A program made the position numbers and the translations under genes. Below are positions 61,791 to 64,000 of a stretch of DNA of 64,000 nt, piece after piece (within the stretch, counting starts at the first letter, position 1; each line of letters opens with the position of its first letter). The DNA is taken from the NCBI GenBank assembly GCA_049177215.1, contig CP185379.1, positions 3,655,831 to 3,719,830 of the forward strand. Reading direction: 5' to 3'. The stretch is from Pollutiaquabacter aromativorans (GTDB lineage: Bacteria > Bacteroidota > Bacteroidia > AKYH767-A > 2013-40CM-41-45). The notes beneath the pieces are model-generated. The model worked only from the letters and a program-made list of their open reading frames with translations, was not told the DNA's origin and made no database searches.

Positions 61791-61809
61791 AAACCCGGAA
61801 CCCCTTCCC

Positions 61810-62205
61810 ATGCGTGTAGTAGCTGTCCAACGTGGTAAACGAGAACTTGCTCTGGTTGTCGTGTTATTCATCATCATGACCGCGGTGTTACCGCAATTCC
61901 AGGATGTGATACTACCGCCGGAGACGCGTTTCCGTTTGTTTGGTATTGCCGGTGGAAACAAACGATTGGTTATTCTGGGACCAGCTCTGGGGCTGTTGTT
62001 TGCAATCGGACTCTTCCGGAGAAAATTCTGGGCACGTCAACTGACTTTGCTGGTCTGCATCATCGTCGCGGTGACAGCCATTGCTTTCATCATTGCTTCC
62101 GACGCGTACTATTATCCCGGCCAGATCGGGCTCCTGGTGGTTGCCGCTACCTGCTCTGCGCTGTTGCGCTTCAACAAGAATATCCGCTTCTACTTCGAAG
62201 CATAA
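61810..62205 (+). CDS. Small membrane protein of unknown function
   Basis: 131 residues with four hydrophobic segments (LALVVVLFIIMTAVLP, LVILGPALGLLFAIGLF, LTLLVCIIVAVTAIAFIIA, IGLLVVAATCSALL) and short charged loops. The N-terminus is inside by the positive-inside rule. I see no family motif. A promoter must lie in or overlap the heptamer array, which ends a few bases before the ATG. A terminator follows at 62212. Confidence 0.65.
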   Translation: MRVVAVQRGKRELALVVVLFIIMTAVLPQFQDVILPPETRFRLFGIAGGNKRLVILGPALGLLFAIGLFRRKFWARQLTLLVCIIVAVTAIAFIIASDAYYYPGQIGLLVVAATCSALLRFNKNIRFYFEA

Positions 62206-62211
62206 AAAAGA

Positions 62212-62240
62212 AAAACCGTTCACGGTAGGTGAACGGTTTT
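62212..62240. terminator. Bidirectional terminator
   Basis: A perfect twelve-base stem (AAAACCGTTCAC with GTGAACGGTTTT) and five-base loop. Read on the minus strand it follows tRNA-Thr and has a T5-C-T6 tail; on the plus strand it follows the small membrane protein gene. Confidence 0.85.
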
Positions 62241-62241
62241 G

Positions 62242-62317
62242 TGGAGCCAATTGTCGGACTCGAACCGACGACCTGCTCATTACGAATGAGCTGCTCTACC
62301 AGCTGAGCTAAATTGGC
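62242..62317 (-). tRNA. tRNA-Thr (CGU)
   Basis: The minus strand folds as a standard cloverleaf of 76 nt including encoded CCA. Acceptor GCCAATT pairs with AATTGGC. The D-arm is GCTC/GAGC. The anticodon arm is GCTCA / TTCGTAA / TGAGC with anticodon CGT. The T-arm is GTCGG-TTCGAGT-CCGAC. A minus-strand GAACTTTG at 62354-62361 may be its -7 promoter element. Confidence 0.96.
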
Positions 62318-62629
62318 TGGTTAAAAGACGCTTTATTAGCGTTTTTGGAGGCGCAAAGTTCCGAAAAAAACCCTTTGAATGTCTCATTTTGACGGTATTT
62401 TTTGCGAATTCCGTTCAAAATGCGGGTTTTTACCAAAAAATCAAGAAAACTGAAACAAACAGCCGGTCAACCCGTTCAAATTGCTGTGTGTTTCATGTTA
62501 AGTTTTAAGTAAGTACTTGAGTTGTTGATCAGGAAACCCCGGACGGAAGTCATGGGGTTTCTTGTTTTTCATAGGTACCGTCGGTGGTTCATTAACCGCT
62601 CTGCCCCGGATTCTCGTCGAAGGTTAGTT
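62318..62629. other. Non-coding gap upstream of tRNA-Thr
   Basis: A+T-rich intergenic sequence with no gene. It includes a small hairpin at 62330-62344, a weak plus-strand promoter-like pair near 62374-62404, and a terminator-like hairpin at 62533-62569 (GAAACCCC pairing with GGGGTTTC, then TTGTTTTT) that does not close any known gene. See the findings. Confidence 0.5.
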
Positions 62630-62776
62630 GTTCCGAGTTCCGTGTTTCGCGTTTCGAGTTAATGAAAATCCTCGCACCTCGTATCTCACACCTCGCAAAC
62701 TGCACCTCGTCCCCAGTCCCTGTCACAAGACCCGAAACTCGAAACCCGGAACCCGGAACCCGGAACCCGGAACTCA
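62630..62776. repeat. Degenerate heptamer array abutting frr
   Basis: Twenty-one consecutive 7-bp units in exact register. The first are G/T-rich (GTTCCGA, GTTTCGC), then a C-rich middle (TCGCACC, TCGTATC), then A/C/G units (AAACCCG, GAACCCG three times, GAACTCA). The last unit contains the frr stop codon (62774-62776). The two ends are roughly reverse complements of each other. Confidence 0.92.
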
Positions 62777-63331
62777 AATCGTCATGATTTCCTTCTCCTT
62801 CGCCTCGACATGCTTGTCGACCTGGGCGATGAAGCCGTCGGTGATCTTTTGGATCTGATCTTCGAGTCCTTTCACCACATCTTCCGGTACGCCTTTCGCT
62901 TCTTTCTTGATGTGTTCGTTGGATTCGCGGCGAACCGTGCGGATGCCCACTTTGGCGTGTTCGCCTTCCGCTTTTGTTTTCTTCACCAGTTCCTTCCGGC
63001 GTTCTTCCGTCAGCGGCGGGATGTTGATCCGAACCACCGTTCCGTCATTCGAAGGAGTGAAGCCGAGGTTGGCGCCCAGGATCGCCTTTTCGATCGGGCC
63101 CAGCATGCTCTTTTCCCAGGGCTGAATCACCAGTGTACGGGCTTCCGGTGCGCTCACGTTCGCGACCTGGTTCAGGGGAGTCGCGGTACCGTAGTAGTCA
63201 ACGTGCACGCTGTCGAGCATGGTCGGGTTGGCGCGGCCGGCGCGGATCTTGGCGAGTTCGACTTCCAGGTGGTCGATCGCCTTTTGCATATGCGAACGGG
63301 TGTCGTTCAAGGTCTTGTTGGCGTCTAACAT
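62774..63331 (-). CDS. frr: Ribosome recycling factor
   Basis: 185 residues, full length. The RRF signature is present: KAIDHLEVELAKIRAGRANP near the start, VDYYGTATPLNQVANVS, the LVIQPWEKSML loop, and the helical EERRKELVKKTKAEGEHAKVGIRTVRRE. RRF with EF-G splits post-termination ribosomes in the cytoplasm. It sits 63 bp downstream of pyrH on the same strand, a common arrangement. The stop codon is shared with the heptamer array. Confidence 0.97.
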   Translation of the reverse strand: MLDANKTLNDTRSHMQKAIDHLEVELAKIRAGRANPTMLDSVHVDYYGTATPLNQVANVSAPEARTLVIQPWEKSMLGPIEKAILGANLGFTPSNDGTVVRINIPPLTEERRKELVKKTKAEGEHAKVGIRTVRRESNEHIKKEAKGVPEDVVKGLEDQIQKITDGFIAQVDKHVEAKEKEIMTI

Positions 63332-63394
63332 AAAAGCGACGGTGTTGAGCGGTTCGTTTTCGGTCAGCGAGGTAATCCGCTGTTTAGTTCAATA

Positions 63395-64000
63395 TCAGAA
63401 TTCGACCAGGGTGCCGACTTGCTGTCCCTCCATCACACGGAGAAGGTTGCCGGGTTTGTTCATGTCGAACACGATGATCGGTACTTTGTTTTCGTTGCAC
63501 AGGGTGAAGGCGGTCAGGTCCATGATCTTGAGGCCCTTTTCGTAAACCTCGTCGAAGGTGACGGTCTCGTACTTCACGGCATTTTTGTCTTTCTCCGGAT
63601 CGGCTGTATAGATGCCATCCACGCGCGTACCTTTCAGGATCACATCGGCGTTGATTTCGACCGCCCGCAGGGAGGCGGCCGTGTCGGTCGTAAAGTAAGG
63701 GTTGCCGGTGCCGGCGCCGAAGATGACGACACGTCCTTTTTCCAGGTGGCGGATGGCGCGACGTCGGATATAGGGCTCGCAGATCTGCTCCATCTTGATC
63801 GCCGACTGCAGGCGGGTCTTCACGCCAAGTCCTTCCAGCGCGCTTTGCAGCGCCATGGAGTTGATGACCGTCGCCAGCATGCCCATGTAGTCGCCCTGGG
63901 CGCGGTCGATCACCCCGCCGGCATCGTTCCCGACGCCGCGGAAGATGTTCCCGCCACCGATCACGATGGCGGTCTCTACGCCTTTATCGACAATCCGTTT
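63395..64000 (-). CDS. pyrH: UMP kinase, 3' part (5' end beyond the window)
   Basis: The open frame continues through the right edge ([22 protein letters not shown]), so the protein is truncated here and 5' residues are missing. Visible motifs are [11 protein letters not shown] (UMP/ATP binding), [47 protein letters not shown] with DPEKDKNA, and the [27 protein letters not shown] end. The amino-acid-kinase-fold enzyme phosphorylates UMP to UDP, a pyrimidine-synthesis step. It is followed by frr, the standard neighbour. Confidence 0.96.
   Translation of the reverse strand, partial: KRIVDKGVETAIVIGGGNIFRGVGNDAGGVIDRAQGDYMGMLATVINSMALQSALEGLGVKTRLQSAIKMEQICEPYIRRRAIRHLEKGRVVIFGAGTGNPYFTTDTAASLRAVEINADVILKGTRVDGIYTADPEKDKNAVKYETVTFDEVYEKGLKIMDLTAFTLCNENKVPIIVFDMNKPGNLLRVMEGQQVGTLVEF

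Larger units (their letters stand above)
61600..61804. repeat. Degenerate heptamer array with duplicated hairpin cassette
   Basis: Units of 7 bp (AGTGAAT, AGCGAAT, AGCCAAT, AGCGAAC and others) run in one register from 61600, interrupted twice by a 6-base unit and by a 30-bp inverted-repeat cassette. A 78-bp stretch (61621-61698) is repeated exactly at 61713-61790, with a 92-bp period. The array fills the whole gap between the WD40 stop and the next start. It encodes nothing. Confidence 0.9.

Overview
The window reads as a stretch of chromosome from an environmental, gliding-type member of the Bacteroidota. Evidence: at least eight proteins carry type IX secretion (T9SS) C-terminal sorting domains (seven type A, one type B), and there are head-GIN, FucP-type MFS, ComF, two-component-propeller and MORN families typical of the phylum. 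Promoter-like TANNTTTG elements replace the usual -10 box and Shine-Dalgarno sequences are scarce. The order pyrH-frr at the right edge is a conserved bacterial core pair. I see no rRNA, phage, integrase, IS element or CRISPR array. One tRNA (Thr, CGU) is present.

Layout. 0-3 kb: a heptamer repeat array, an AbiEii-type nucleotidyltransferase with its small overlapping partner, and a T9SS cargo protein, all A+T-richer than the rest and probably acquired. 3-12.5 kb: OsmC, a head-GIN lipoprotein, a TonB-C/TPR protein, two secreted beta-propeller proteins (both with frame problems), an N-acetylglucosamine-type transporter and kinase pair, and a GT2 glycosyltransferase. 12.6-15.5 kb: a PAS histidine kinase and LuxR-type response regulator operon. 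16-24 kb: a methyltransferase and two large T9SS cargo proteins with a decayed T9SS sorting domain between them. 24-31 kb: ComF, free-methionine-R-sulfoxide reductase, lipoproteins, a serine hydrolase, a hemerythrin and a secreted peptidylarginine deiminase. 30.5-32.4 kb: a methionine-type aminotransferase with its omega-amidase.

32.5-43 kb is the most integrated block: a minus-strand series MORN protein, propeller histidine kinase, receiver, receiver-kinase hybrid, Hpt protein and a receiver carrying its own C-terminal membrane anchor, ending in a strong terminator. It looks like a multistep phosphorelay whose final receiver sits at the membrane. Two of its genes are frameshifted as read here. 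A histone-tail-like SWIB protein and a second, paralogous histidine kinase lie upstream. 43-52 kb is envelope and lipid functions: YitT, an MMPL/RND transporter, RmlA, an extended SDR epimerase, a polyprenyl diphosphate synthase, GtrA and a GT87 mannosyltransferase-like enzyme. 52-60 kb holds a 1,667-residue type B T9SS adhesin, two further secreted proteins and a radical SAM/SPASM enzyme. 60.6-64 kb holds a WD40 protein, a small membrane protein, tRNA-Thr, frr and the 3' part of pyrH.

The least explained sequence is non-coding. Three intergenic arrays (41-124, 61600-61804, 62630-62776) have unrelated sequences but are all built from degenerate 7-bp units, almost always in strict register, and two of them abut flanking genes. 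Other points of note are five frame interruptions in four genes, TANNTTTG elements lying only 4 nt ahead of several start codons (a signature of leaderless mRNA), and a secreted protein with every catalytic position expected of Porphyromonas-type peptidylarginine deiminase.
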